From Saprospiraceae bacterium (GTDB lineage: Bacteria; Bacteroidota; Bacteroidia; Chitinophagales; Saprospiraceae), in NCBI GenBank assembly GCA_027488135.1, contig JAIYCH010000062.1:1-64000 (forward strand): 64,000 nucleotides of DNA, in the 5' to 3' direction. The position numbers and the translations under genes are program-made. The notes below the pieces were generated by a model. The model was not told where the DNA came from. It searched no databases and was given only the letters and a program-made list of their open reading frames with translations. Shown one piece after another: positions 23,524-33,876 of this stretch (positions are counted from its first letter, which is position 1; every line of letters starts with the position of its first letter).

Positions 23524-26500
23524 TTAATTCCCTGCAGACATGGCTCTTCGCATAAACATTTGAGCTCTATTAGATTCTACGGCCTGAATTTCTAATATCT
23601 CACCATTAGGCATCTTTAATAAGAGGTCAGGTTTTTTGGTTTTAGTCAATTCATCCTGGAACCTGGAATCATTTGAATTCATTTCCAGGAATCCTTTTCT
23701 GAACCCAAAATAGTAATAGATATCATTGGGTAATTTCAAATAAACATAAATTCTATCGTCATTATTAGCGGGCATTTTTATTTCAATGAACGTATTTATT
23801 TTTTTACTTACTGGTTTTCCTCCGACGCTAATAAGACCCACGTTGGTATTTGCATTGATAAATGCCTGATATTCAGCATCCCATTTTAATTTTACATTAC
23901 CAAAAAGAAAAGAATAGGGATTAAGTTTAGCGGGAATCTCAAAAAGACCGGAACTTAACTGGGAGAGCACCTCTTTAGTTTCATCCGTATTACCCAGTAA
24001 CCTGATAAGCAGGCGGTTGTAATAATCCAAATCAGAGAGGTAGGCAATAGGTTCTGAACCAAAAGCGGCACTGGCTAATTCATTTTCGATAATCCTTAGA
24101 AATTTTTCAGGTATCTTAAGATTAAGCCCAAGAATAAGATCCAGGTCGAGCACTAACTTTTGAACTTCCCCAGTATCTGACATTTCCTGCGTTGGTGGCA
24201 TCGTAGTTTTCAAAAACCCGGTAGCCTTAACATCGGCCATTTTTAAACCTGAAGCGAGTGTGAAATCACCTTCTGCGGTAATTTTAGCTGATTTATCCTC
24301 TAAAACAAGCAGATTTCCCACACAATTTTCTCTTAACACGCAGATTGAATCACCAAATAAAAATTGATCTTTAAGTCTTTCATACCTAATAAAACCGTTG
24401 GCAGGAAAGATCGGTCTATCTTTTCTTGAGGAGAGAGGTTGTAAGAACCTTGGATACATAGTGGCATTTTCTGCATTCAGGAAGAAACCTGTTTCAAGGA
24501 ATAGGCCTTCGGGATCTTTTGGCCTGTTTGCCTCTATGACAAGATTTTTTTTATCTGCCTTGGTATTCAGCCTGAACCAATTATTTTCCTCAATAGCTGA
24601 AGATTCAAGTCTCGCATACCCGTCAAAAGAAAGATTTATATCTTCAGAAGCGAGGCCTATTTCTCCATAAAAGCTCGTTTTCGTATCTATTCGAAAATCG
24701 TCAAGGGCATCAATTTGACCTTTAGCTCTGGTTGCTGTGGCCTTTTGAGACATCAAACCTTTACCGACCCGTTGACCGATGATCGAAGAGAAGGCAATTT
24801 CCTGATTCTTACCGGGCAAGTTATACTCATAAAAACCAGAGGCCAGATAATCTTTTCTTCCTTTTACCTGGACATTTGCCTTTATAATTTTATGATTCTG
24901 ATTGATTGTATCACAGATAATGATAGCATTAGCAAAGGAGTCAATTAACCCATTTGAACGAACGGTAACCATCCCTTTATCGGGAAAAATTTTGGCATCC
25001 GCCGCATGAATAAAATCTACGCCACCAATATCAAGACTAAAATCTTTTAGATTATACTTAGCATTTTTGCCATTAAATTTCAAAGAATCCTGATTAGCTA
25101 CTTTCGATGAAAACACGCCTACTGAAGTGGTATCAGACTTAAAATAAACCATTTGATCTTTGATCTTCCAATCAAAATCGATTAATGAGGTAGTATATTG
25201 GTTAAAAGGAAGGTTAGTTAGTAACTTTCCGTCATTACCACTGAAGACCCCCAATCCATTATCGAAGTTAAGATCCGCCTTCACATTAAGCGCTTCCAAT
25301 AAAACTTCTTCCTCTGTTTTTCCTTTAATTTTAAGCCAGGAGGTATCACTTCTGGCTGTATTAGCTCCAAACTTAAGCTTTTCAGCCTTCAATGAAGCCA
25401 AAGGCCAATGTAACAATCCGCTGCCACCGACCCCTTCAGGCGTAAGTATTAAATTTCCATCGAAAAGATAGGAACCGGATTTAAAAACGGAAAAAGACTG
25501 GGAACCTGAAGACAGATAAAGGCTATCCTGGTAAGGTTTCCAGGTTACGGTGACCTCTTTCCCAACCACTTTGGGAATTTCAAGGGGTTTTATTTCCTCT
25601 TCCAGAGAAAAATTCTTTGCACTACCGGCAACTTTATTAGGTTGAAAAACGAAATCTTCTGCATTAATGACCGCTCCGAGATAATCTAAACGGCCCTTTC
25701 CTTTAAATCCCTGGTTACTCAGATCCAATTCACCTATATATTTACCTTTTCTACGATACGTTGAATAACCCTCTTTAGGCGTTTTATGATTAAAGCCCAA
25801 AGAATAGTCAAAAGGTCTGATTCTTACGGTTTCCTGAAAAACTGGAAATATGTCATAAGAAAACAATTTGCCTTTAAACTGGACCTGACTTTCCTGAAAC
25901 TTATCCAAGCCTGGAAAAATAAAGGGAGCCAGCGAGAAATAAAATGAATCTCTTTTAAGCGTAGTATCCTTTGCAAAATCACCATCATAATAAATAGTAC
26001 CTCCCGTTCTGCTATTTAGTACTGGAAAAGTGGAAATATTTTCCTTTCCCCCTTTATTTTCTGGAGCATCAACAGCTAAGGTACCCGCGAAGGAATTAAT
26101 TTCCGAGGTAAGTGAAAAAGCGGTGGGCATTTTTGAAGAATCAGCAGGTGAATCCTTTAGAAATATCCTAAATCTTTTAATACTATCCAGTTTTATTTGA
26201 TTTTGCTTGTAATTATATTCAAAATTTGTTCCCTCAAAATCAGTAAATCCTGCCTTTAAAACACCTGAAAAACGCATTACTCTCTCGGGAAGAAGGTTAA
26301 TCTTATTCTCTGTAGGTAATAATCTTACCCGATGCAAAGGGGAAAAATCTAAAAAATTAACCGCTTGAATCTGAATATTCTTGTTGTTAAGCGTTAGCCA
26401 GGCATTCACGCCATCCGTTTTAGAATCGATGCGTAAACGATCAAAATCTCGTTTTCCTAAAGCTGCTTCAACGGTTAATCGAACTTTATCGTTTACTATA

Positions 26501-28035
26501 ATCTGGCTTTTCTCTTCTTGAAATTCAATATAACCTGATGCTACCCATTCATACAATAAGGATCTGATATTTTCCAAAGAATATTTAGGATTCAATAATG
26601 GGGCTAAAATACGGGCATCGAAAATCGTACTTTGTTTTTCCTGACATATTTGATATAATAATTGCAGAGGGTTTTGAGTAGAAATACCTTTTAAGCCATC
26701 AAATTCATTTTCATTAAAGAAATTAAGGGATTCAAAACGTACAAATGGCTTTTTTAAAACGGGAAGGGCTTCCCTACCGATCATAACGGAGTCATTATCA
26801 ATTTGCATGACTAACTCTTCGGCTTGAATGGAAAACTGATGGGCAGAGCTATAAAATAAATTTCTTCCTTTCCCCTTTTCGCCTCTTCGCAATAATAGCG
26901 TTCGGGTCTTTGTGTTATAATTAAAAATGAGTTCAGGGTGAACTATAGAATCAGTACCTAAAAATAAGGTTGATTTTACTTTTTGACTACTTAATTGGTC
27001 TGCTCTTTTGAGGATAAATTTTTCAGAGGCACCAACAAAAGCAGTTCTCGCTTTATTATTTACCAAGGTAATTTTCGCAGGATTATCAAATGATCCAAAA
27101 CCAATCACTGTTTTACCTTCCAGGGCAAAGCCGCCGATAAATTTAATGCCTTCACCAAATTGATTAATAACTAAGTTATCTTTCAGTGAATTAAACCTGG
27201 GAAAAGAAATAAGAGAGGAATCGGGTTGAAAAACCATTTGATCCTGGAAATTACCTACAATAAGATTTTTTCCAAAATAGGAAGGATAACTTAACTGAAC
27301 GCTATCGGCCTTAAATTTATTAAGATTTAAGTCCAGGGAATAATTTTTAAGAAGCACATAAACACTTTTATCTAAGCCAACCCTGAACCAATCACATTTT
27401 CCACCTACGCCAATCCATTGATTTTTAAAAGGATAAAGGACACCTGACGTCTCAACTATATGAATTGTATCTGTTTTGTATCCTGTAGAAAGGTGCGCTT
27501 TAGTAAAAATCAGCTTTGGTTCCTGATTTTCCCATTCCCAGGAATATTTTCCACCTTTCAACGTCCAATTGGCACCTCCTCCGCTTGAAATTAACTGACT
27601 ACCTACAAATGAAGAAGAAAGCTTCAAAAAATCATTGATTTTAAAAGGGGTATATTTGTCAGGCAGAGCGAGTAGCGATTGAAAGGAAGTATGCCATGAA
27701 CTAAAGCCATCATCGTTTTGAGAATTGGATTTTAACAATACTACAAAATCTAAATAAGAGGTTATATAAGGAATCAATGGTAATTTCCTTCCCCATAAAA
27801 TCGCTAAAGTCTGATAAATTAACTTTTTTTGGGTTTCGCTATAGGCAGTCGATTGAATATCCAGTGCATACAGGTTATATTTTTCCAGTAAATCCTTATT
27901 ATTTAGTGATATGACAGACTTATTGATAGTTTCCCATAAAGCTATTGGATCTTTAGGTAAAGTGTCGACCCGCTGAGAAAAAACGCAGTGCAGCGGCAAC
28001 AACGACAAAATCAAAACAAGCCTCAATATTTTCAT
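23524..28035 (-). CDS. Very large exported protein of unknown function (1503 residues)
   Basis: Begins with a typical signal peptide (MKILRLVLILSLLPLHCVFSQ). The remaining 1480 residues are dominated by short alternating hydrophobic/polar strands with many FKG, GNL and YDGDF turns, in keeping with long stacked beta structure such as beta-taco, solenoid or barrel. No sorting domain of the type IX system is seen at the C terminus, which ends in a charged segment (EILEIQAVESNRAQMFMRR). An LPS-transport-like or surface-scaffold role is possible but unproven. It follows prmA by 20 bases and would be the third gene of a folD-prmA transcript. Its opposite strand holds several false short ORFs. Confidence 0.85.
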   Translation of the reverse strand: MKILRLVLILSLLPLHCVFSQRVDTLPKDPIALWETINKSVISLNNKDLLEKYNLYALDIQSTAYSETQKKLIYQTLAILWGRKLPLIPYITSYLDFVVLLKSNSQNDDGFSSWHTSFQSLLALPDKYTPFKINDFLKLSSSFVGSQLISSGGGANWTLKGGKYSWEWENQEPKLIFTKAHLSTGYKTDTIHIVETSGVLYPFKNQWIGVGGKCDWFRVGLDKSVYVLLKNYSLDLNLNKFKADSVQLSYPSYFGKNLIVGNFQDQMVFQPDSSLISFPRFNSLKDNLVINQFGEGIKFIGGFALEGKTVIGFGSFDNPAKITLVNNKARTAFVGASEKFILKRADQLSSQKVKSTLFLGTDSIVHPELIFNYNTKTRTLLLRRGEKGKGRNLFYSSAHQFSIQAEELVMQIDNDSVMIGREALPVLKKPFVRFESLNFFNENEFDGLKGISTQNPLQLLYQICQEKQSTIFDARILAPLLNPKYSLENIRSLLYEWVASGYIEFQEEKSQIIVNDKVRLTVEAALGKRDFDRLRIDSKTDGVNAWLTLNNKNIQIQAVNFLDFSPLHRVRLLPTENKINLLPERVMRFSGVLKAGFTDFEGTNFEYNYKQNQIKLDSIKRFRIFLKDSPADSSKMPTAFSLTSEINSFAGTLAVDAPENKGGKENISTFPVLNSRTGGTIYYDGDFAKDTTLKRDSFYFSLAPFIFPGLDKFQESQVQFKGKLFSYDIFPVFQETVRIRPFDYSLGFNHKTPKEGYSTYRRKGKYIGELDLSNQGFKGKGRLDYLGAVINAEDFVFQPNKVAGSAKNFSLEEEIKPLEIPKVVGKEVTVTWKPYQDSLYLSSGSQSFSVFKSGSYLFDGNLILTPEGVGGSGLLHWPLASLKAEKLKFGANTARSDTSWLKIKGKTEEEVLLEALNVKADLNFDNGLGVFSGNDGKLLTNLPFNQYTTSLIDFDWKIKDQMVYFKSDTTSVGVFSSKVANQDSLKFNGKNAKYNLKDFSLDIGGVDFIHAADAKIFPDKGMVTVRSNGLIDSFANAIIICDTINQNHKIIKANVQVKGRKDYLASGFYEYNLPGKNQEIAFSSIIGQRVGKGLMSQKATATRAKGQIDALDDFRIDTKTSFYGEIGLASEDINLSFDGYARLESSAIEENNWFRLNTKADKKNLVIEANRPKDPEGLFLETGFFLNAENATMYPRFLQPLSSRKDRPIFPANGFIRYERLKDQFLFGDSICVLRENCVGNLLVLEDKSAKITAEGDFTLASGLKMADVKATGFLKTTMPPTQEMSDTGEVQKLVLDLDLILGLNLKIPEKFLRIIENELASAAFGSEPIAYLSDLDYYNRLLIRLLGNTDETKEVLSQLSSGLFEIPAKLNPYSFLFGNVKLKWDAEYQAFINANTNVGLISVGGKPVSKKINTFIEIKMPANNDDRIYVYLKLPNDIYYYFGFRKGFLEMNSNDSRFQDELTKTKKPDLLLKMPNGEILEIQAVESNRAQMFMRRAMSAGN

Positions 28036-28055
28036 ATACTATAATTATAAAAAAA

Positions 28056-28883
28056 TTACCTACTAAAAACGCCCATCATCCAATCTCCTTTCTGATTTTT
28101 ACTAACTAAATTCAAACCTTGCGAAGAGGCTTTATCCATAATCAAATCCCAATCGGACCATAAAATACCAGAAATAAGTAACAGACCTGAGGTACTTAGT
28201 TGATTTTTTAACGTAGGAAGTTCATCGAGTATTACATTTCGATTGATATTTGCAAGGATAACATCCTGACCTGAAAGGGACACCGCGTTCAAATCTCCGG
28301 CCAAAACATCTATTTTATCCCCTACGCCATTGAGTTTAGCATTATCTATGGCATTTTCCACGGCAGGCTCTTCAATATCGAGCGCGATGACCTTTTTAGC
28401 TCCTAATTTTACAGCCAGGATAGCCAATATACCTGTTCCACAGCCAAAATCGAAAACGAAAGTGTCTTTAAAAGGTATATTTTCCATGGCCTCCATCATC
28501 ATGTAAGTAGTTTCATGATGACCCGTGCCGAAGGCCATTCTTGGCGTAATGACCAATTCGTGTTTAAACCCAGTAATAGAAGGGTGAAAATCTGCCCTGA
28601 CGTAGCAAAAATCATTTACACTAATAGGAGAAAAGTGACTTTCCCACTGAATATTCCAGTTTTCCTCGGGTAAATTCTCCACCGTATAAACAAAGGGAAA
28701 AGATTGGGACAAGACAGCTAAATCCTCAAAGAGACTATCTGGAGGAATATTTCCTGGTAGAAATGCATTAATTAGCCCGCCTTCCTCTTCAAAAACATCA
28801 AAAGGGTAATTACCAAGCATAGCAAGCAAAATGTCTGCATCGGTATCCTCATTAAATGAGAAACTAAATCGATAATAATTCAT
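28056..28883 (-). CDS. prmA: Ribosomal protein L11 methyltransferase
   Basis: A 275-residue class I methyltransferase that trimethylates ribosomal protein L11. The SAM site is VFDFGCGTGILAILAVKLGA and acidic residue ALDIEEPAVENA, with the catalytic-site loop ILANINRNVILDELP. The N-terminal third is the L11-recognition domain with DADILLAMLG and WNIQWESHFSPI. Family length is about 290, so it is nearly full size. It lies 8 bases after folD and is probably cotranscribed with it. Confidence 0.94.
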   Translation of the reverse strand: MNYYRFSFSFNEDTDADILLAMLGNYPFDVFEEEGGLINAFLPGNIPPDSLFEDLAVLSQSFPFVYTVENLPEENWNIQWESHFSPISVNDFCYVRADFHPSITGFKHELVITPRMAFGTGHHETTYMMMEAMENIPFKDTFVFDFGCGTGILAILAVKLGAKKVIALDIEEPAVENAIDNAKLNGVGDKIDVLAGDLNAVSLSGQDVILANINRNVILDELPTLKNQLSTSGLLLISGILWSDWDLIMDKASSQGLNLVSKNQKGDWMMGVFSR

Positions 28884-28891
28884 AGTAAAAA

Positions 28892-29767
28892 TTAATCTTT
28901 CCTCTCTGCTGCGAGCAAAGTATTTTGAATAAGAGCCATAACGGTTAATTGTCCTACGCCCCCGGGAACGGGAGAAATATAGGAAGAAACGGGTTCAACC
29001 GATGGGAAATGCACATCGCCTGTCAATCGAAATCCCTTTGGATTTGAGCTATCTTCTACCCTATTGATACCAACATCGATTACTACTGCACCTGGTTTGA
29101 CCATATCACCCGTTATAAATTCCGGAATACCCGTAGCAGCAATAAGTATATCAGCCTGTAAGGTAAATGATTTCAAATCTTGGGTATAACTATGGCATAA
29201 TGTAACTGTTGCATCCCCTTGCTTACCTTTTCTTGACAGTAAAATGGACATAGGGGTACCAACAATGTGGCTCCTACCAACGACTACCACATGCTTACCT
29301 TTTGTAGGAATTTCATAACGGGATAACATTTCTAAAATCCCCTTAGGTGTGGCTGATAGAAAACAAGGTAAACCCAGCATCATTTTACCTAAATTGACTG
29401 GATGAAAGCCATCTACATCTTTTTCAGCTTTAATGGCTAGCGTAATCAGATGTTCATTGATATGCTTTGGCAGCGGAAGCTGTACAATAAAACCGTCTAT
29501 TTCAGGGTTATTATTCAAATTTTCTACCAAATGGAGAAGGTCATTTTCAGAAATGGTATCAGGTTCTTTGAACAAGGTAGAAGTAAATCCTACCTCCTCA
29601 CAGGATTTCACTTTGTTACGGACGTAGGCCATACTAGCTGGATTTTCCCCAACGAGAATAGCCGCAAGATGAGGTATTTTTTTTCCTTCCGCGGCCCGTG
29701 TCAATACTTTTTCTTTGATTTCAGATTTAATCTGAGTGGCTAATTTTTTTCCATCTAATAAGGTCAT
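28892..29767 (-). CDS. folD: Methylenetetrahydrofolate dehydrogenase/cyclohydrolase
   Basis: A bifunctional folate enzyme that interconverts methylene- and formyl-tetrahydrofolate, 291 residues. The N-terminal domain has AILVGENPASMAYVRNK (with Tyr and the catalytic Lys) and DGFIVQLPLPKH. The NADP-binding domain has VVVVGRSHIVGTPMS and VIDVGINRVED, and ends with PVPGGVGQLTVMAL. It is transcribed leftwards from the mirrored promoter region at 29824-29847. Confidence 0.96.
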   Translation of the reverse strand: MTLLDGKKLATQIKSEIKEKVLTRAAEGKKIPHLAAILVGENPASMAYVRNKVKSCEEVGFTSTLFKEPDTISENDLLHLVENLNNNPEIDGFIVQLPLPKHINEHLITLAIKAEKDVDGFHPVNLGKMMLGLPCFLSATPKGILEMLSRYEIPTKGKHVVVVGRSHIVGTPMSILLSRKGKQGDATVTLCHSYTQDLKSFTLQADILIAATGIPEFITGDMVKPGAVVIDVGINRVEDSSNPKGFRLTGDVHFPSVEPVSSYISPVPGGVGQLTVMALIQNTLLAAERKD

Positions 29768-29823
29768 CCGATAAATGTTGATTTCTTTTAAAAAGTGGGC
29801 TAAAATAAATAAATACCCTGTGG

Positions 29824-29847
29824 CAAATGTAGTTTTTTCTACATTTG
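29824..29847. promoter_or_regulatory. Mirror-image divergent promoters for folD and the adhesin gene
   Basis: CAAATGTAG, a TTTTTT centre, then CTACATTTG: a perfect 9-bp inverted repeat. Each arm contains TACATTTG, a full Bacteroidota -7 box, one pointing left (29831 to 29824, folD) and one right (29840 to 29847, adhesin). The two boxes are only 8 bases apart, so the polymerase footprints must overlap and the two promoters should exclude each other. Confidence 0.65.
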
Positions 29848-29874
29848 TTTAACGAAATAATATTTCATATAGTT

Positions 29875-32800
29875 GTGAACCTAAAAAAAACCATTTCTAT
29901 TCTTTACAAAAGGCTTTTTCCGTGTAAAAACATAGGATTAGTCGTAATAATGTTATTTGTTTTTACAAAAACAATATTATCACAGGAAGCTGTAATTCGA
30001 CAAACAGAAATTTGCACCTGGCCCTTACCCACTTTAACGGATACTTTTCTATGTCCTGGTGCCTCTCTTCAAATAAATCTGGATACCTTAGTTGGACAAG
30101 TTCAAAGAGACACCTTTCGTTTTAATCCCTTAGAAACACTGGATGGACAACTTCACAAACCCTTTTCTCCCTTGAAAATAAATCTACAGGTTAAAGATTT
30201 ACCCAAAGAAAAAATTAATTTAAAAGATTATAACCTGACTAGGATTTGCCTTGATATATATACGCCCAGAGCGAGTGATGTAGAAGTATGGTTAATTCCC
30301 CCCAGCGGAAATATTGATCATGTTTTGGAGTTAGTCAGTCCGGGAAATGCAAGCAGTAGTCCTGATTTGCTACAAACCTGTTTTACACCTGGAGCTACAG
30401 CTACCCTTTCCAGTGGAAACTCTCCCTATACCGGTGAATTTTCTATAGCTGGAAGTTGGTCGGGACTCCTGGGGGAAGATTTGAATGGAAATTGGCAACT
30501 GTGGGTGAGTGATCGGGTAGCTGAAACGGTTCCGGGTTTAGTCCAAAGTATTTCCCTTGTTTTTGAAACTAAGCCAGCTTACCAAATTAAATGGGCGTCA
30601 AAAGCGGGCATTTCCTGCCTAAATTGTAAAGATCCTGTATTTAATCCAACCAAAACCACTGACTATCCCGTTCAGTTAATAAATAGTGCAGGATGTGTAT
30701 TCAACGATACTTTAAGGATTGAATATCGTGACAAGACCTTTGGACCTGCCTTTACCTGCGAACCAAAAGGACCGGGGTTAATAGATATAAGCTGGCAACT
30801 TCCTCCTTTACTAATGGGAGAAACTTATACAGGGAGTATTTTTCAAAAGGGTAAAGCGGCAATCAATTTATCAACCTCTGGTAATCAAAAATATAGCTTT
30901 AATGGTCTTTCTCCAAAAGATAGTATTACTATTAATTTTAAATTACCCCTCATAGATGGCGTTATGTGTCAACCTATTGACACAGTTTTTCAATGTATTT
31001 TTCCACCCTGTGAACTGGAAATTATAGAAAAGGAAAATATACCCATCAGCTGTTTTGGTTCAGAAGACGGACTGCTGGTATTATCTTTTTCAAAGGGTTT
31101 TACCCCCATATCTTTAACTAAAGATGGCGCACCTACAGGCACAAAAATAGAGCGTTTAAAAGCGGGCATTCATACCTTCGTAGCCACTGATTTCTTAGGT
31201 TGTCAAACCACCCGCACGATAAACTTCATTGAACCAAGTCCCATCAAACCAAATATAAGCTTGTTAAAACCAGCACTATGTTTTGATTTGGCGGGTGCTC
31301 AACTAAAAGCTAACCCTACCGGAGGAAATGGCGGTTACACTTTTCGATGGCAACCAGATGGTGGTACATCGGCTACAACCAACCTAATTAAACAAGGAGG
31401 GTATGCACTTATAATAACAGACGCCAAAAGTTGCGTTGGTAAAGATTCATTTATAATAGAATCTCCACCTCCCATCGTTGGAACCATCGTTAGCACACCC
31501 ACTATTTGCTCAGGTTCGGCAACAGGCACTTTAAAGGCAACGGTAACAGGAGGAGTCTTACCATACCGTTATATGTGGAATAATGGAAACACCAATACCA
31601 ATCTTACTGCCTTACCTGCGGGTCCCTATACATTGACTATTACAGACCAAAACCAATGCAATCTAATAGTTAATGCTATTATCGCTCAAGGGGCGAGTGT
31701 TTTAAAGATTGATTCCAGTCAAATTACGCCCGTTTCATGTTATGGAAATGGAGACGGACTGGCAAGAATTTTTGTGAGTGGAGGTTCAAAACCTTACCAG
31801 ATTAAATGGAGTGATCCTTTGAGCCAGGTTGGAAATCTGGCGAACAGATTATCTACAGGGTCTTATTTTATAAATATTACCGACGCAAAAGGTTGTGCCC
31901 TTCAGCATCAAGTACTTATGACCAGCCCTTTGCCATTGCAAATGAATATTCAAACCCGTAACCTGACTTGTTTGAATAAAAATGATGGCGATATAGAGGT
32001 TTTTCCTGCTGGTGGAAGCCTACCATACCAGCTACTTTGGTCAGACAATTCCACAGTAAAAAAAAGGATTAATTTACCAGCCGGTGATTATGCTGTCACT
32101 TTGACAGATGCTAATAAATGCAAAATAGCAGAAAAGGTGACCATAAATAATCCGTCAAATCCACTAAAAATAAGTGCCATTCAAACTTACAGCGGTTGTT
32201 TTGGTAAAAAAGAAAATACCGTTCAAGTGTCGGTTACCGGTGGAAGTCCCGCTTATTTTGTATTTTGGAACAACGGTTTTAACGGATTGTTATCGTCAAA
32301 TTTAGATACCCTTACCTATCTAATCAAGGTAAATGATGCGCAGGGCTGTCTTGATTCCACTCAAATAAAACCTATTGATCTGTCTGAAATAAAGCCTGAA
32401 ATAGATATTAAGGCTCCCTCTTGTTTTAATGATCAAAATGGAGAAATAGCACTCACTAAAATAAATGGAAGGGAAGGTATTGACTTTTCTCTATTTCGCT
32501 ATCAATGGAGTAGCGGTCAAAGAACACCATTAGTAACAGGATTATTAGGGGCAGAAAACTATACTTTAACCGTAACAGATGCGAAGGGTTGCACAGGTGT
32601 TTCGAGAGGATATATGAGAAATCCATTACCTGTAATCCTTACCTTAGAGGGCACAGACCCTACCTGCAATGCCGGAAAAGATGGGAAAATATGGCTAAAA
32701 TCAATACAAAGTGAGGGAAATATCTCTTTTTACACCTGGAGTGCTGCGAATCAAGCTGCAGCAAAAGATACTATTTTTAACCTGGCTGCTGGTAATTATC

Positions 32801-33867
32801 AACTGACCGTAACTAATATATCAGGTTGTAAAGGAAATACTTCTATTAATCTTAAAGAACCTCCCGCCATAATTATCAATCAGTTTAAAAAAGGAAATGC
32901 TTGTTTTGGTTATGCTGAAGGGGAAGCTGAAATATCGATCTCAGGCGGTAATCCAGGATACAACATTTTGTGGTCTGATGGGAATGCTTCTTTTAAAAGG
33001 CAAAATATGAAAGGAGGAATCTACAACATCTCCGTAACTGATGCCCGAAATTGTCTTAAAATGGAAGACGTCACTATTTATCAACCCGAAAAAACTATTT
33101 TAGACTTCGATTTGGACAGTATAAGTTGCTTTAGAAAATCAGACGCCATCTTAAGTTTTGTCGCTTTTGGTGGAAAAGGGCCTTATGTTTATAGTTTTGA
33201 TAAAACAACCTGGCAAACGGGTAACCGCGTTAGTAATTTAAGTTCTGGAAAATACACCCTTTTCTTAAAAGATGCCAATAGTTGTCTGACAGATACCACT
33301 TTCAATATCCCTGAACCACTCTTTTTTAATATAGATTTAGGTCAGGAAATTATTAAAGCCAATTACAATCAAAAATTATCCCTTATTCCCTTACTTTTCA
33401 ATGGTCAAGCACCTATAAAATACCAATGGTCGTTGCCCGATAGCACAGCTTTGTCCTGTTTACGATGTAAAGAGTCCCTATTTACTGCCAATAGAACCAT
33501 GGAAATAAATCTTACAGCAACAGATAGAAACGGGTGCATTGCTAAAGACGGAGTAAAAATACTGGTAACTCAACAAAGAAATATAGCCATACCAACTGCA
33601 TTTAGTCCCAATAATGACGCCCAAAATGATATTTTAATCATTCATGGGACTGAAAATGTAAAAATACTTCAGTTTAAAATTTACGACCAACTAGGCAATT
33701 TGGTTTACCAGGATGCCAGTTTTTTTACCAATGAAACCAGCCGGGGATGGAACGGCACCTTTAGGCAAATGGAAGTGCCCGTTGGAAATTATGAATGGTT
33801 TTGTACGGTAGAATATCCCGATGGGTACAAGGATTATTTGCGTGGACAAACCCAATTGATTCGTTAA
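29875..33867 (+). CDS. SprB-repeat adhesin with P domain and type B T9SS sorting domain
   Basis: A cell-surface giant of about 1330 residues. The start is uncertain: GTG 29875 is chosen because an in-frame TTG at 29845 lies inside the promoter box; ATG 29950 is another option. A signal-anchor-like segment (IGLVVIMLFVFTKTILSQ) is followed by a proprotein-convertase P domain near residues 115-232 (ICLDIYTPRASDVEVWLIPP ... GNWQLWVSD). Then come about ten SprB-type repeats (residues 380-1150), each with paired Cys, a GG-x-PY core and a TDAKGC-like end. The C-terminal 90 residues (PTAFSPNNDAQND ... GWNGTF) are the CHU_C/gliding-associated domain that targets cargo to type IX secretion. A surface or gliding adhesin is likely. 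Confidence 0.88.
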   Translation: MNLKKTISILYKRLFPCKNIGLVVIMLFVFTKTILSQEAVIRQTEICTWPLPTLTDTFLCPGASLQINLDTLVGQVQRDTFRFNPLETLDGQLHKPFSPLKINLQVKDLPKEKINLKDYNLTRICLDIYTPRASDVEVWLIPPSGNIDHVLELVSPGNASSSPDLLQTCFTPGATATLSSGNSPYTGEFSIAGSWSGLLGEDLNGNWQLWVSDRVAETVPGLVQSISLVFETKPAYQIKWASKAGISCLNCKDPVFNPTKTTDYPVQLINSAGCVFNDTLRIEYRDKTFGPAFTCEPKGPGLIDISWQLPPLLMGETYTGSIFQKGKAAINLSTSGNQKYSFNGLSPKDSITINFKLPLIDGVMCQPIDTVFQCIFPPCELEIIEKENIPISCFGSEDGLLVLSFSKGFTPISLTKDGAPTGTKIERLKAGIHTFVATDFLGCQTTRTINFIEPSPIKPNISLLKPALCFDLAGAQLKANPTGGNGGYTFRWQPDGGTSATTNLIKQGGYALIITDAKSCVGKDSFIIESPPPIVGTIVSTPTICSGSATGTLKATVTGGVLPYRYMWNNGNTNTNLTALPAGPYTLTITDQNQCNLIVNAIIAQGASVLKIDSSQITPVSCYGNGDGLARIFVSGGSKPYQIKWSDPLSQVGNLANRLSTGSYFINITDAKGCALQHQVLMTSPLPLQMNIQTRNLTCLNKNDGDIEVFPAGGSLPYQLLWSDNSTVKKRINLPAGDYAVTLTDANKCKIAEKVTINNPSNPLKISAIQTYSGCFGKKENTVQVSVTGGSPAYFVFWNNGFNGLLSSNLDTLTYLIKVNDAQGCLDSTQIKPIDLSEIKPEIDIKAPSCFNDQNGEIALTKINGREGIDFSLFRYQWSSGQRTPLVTGLLGAENYTLTVTDAKGCTGVSRGYMRNPLPVILTLEGTDPTCNAGKDGKIWLKSIQSEGNISFYTWSAANQAAAKDTIFNLAAGNYQLTVTNISGCKGNTSINLKEPPAIIINQFKKGNACFGYAEGEAEISISGGNPGYNILWSDGNASFKRQNMKGGIYNISVTDARNCLKMEDVTIYQPEKTILDFDLDSISCFRKSDAILSFVAFGGKGPYVYSFDKTTWQTGNRVSNLSSGKYTLFLKDANSCLTDTTFNIPEPLFFNIDLGQEIIKANYNQKLSLIPLLFNGQAPIKYQWSLPDSTALSCLRCKESLFTANRTMEINLTATDRNGCIAKDGVKILVTQQRNIAIPTAFSPNNDAQNDILIIHGTENVKILQFKIYDQLGNLVYQDASFFTNETSRGWNGTFRQMEVPVGNYEWFCTVEYPDGYKDYLRGQTQLIR

Positions 33868-33876
33868 TTTTACAAA

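Noticed and set aside
23524-28035. Short plus-strand frames opposite the 1503-residue protein
   Set aside because: They lie fully inside a long gene with signal peptide and normal composition; shadow frames.
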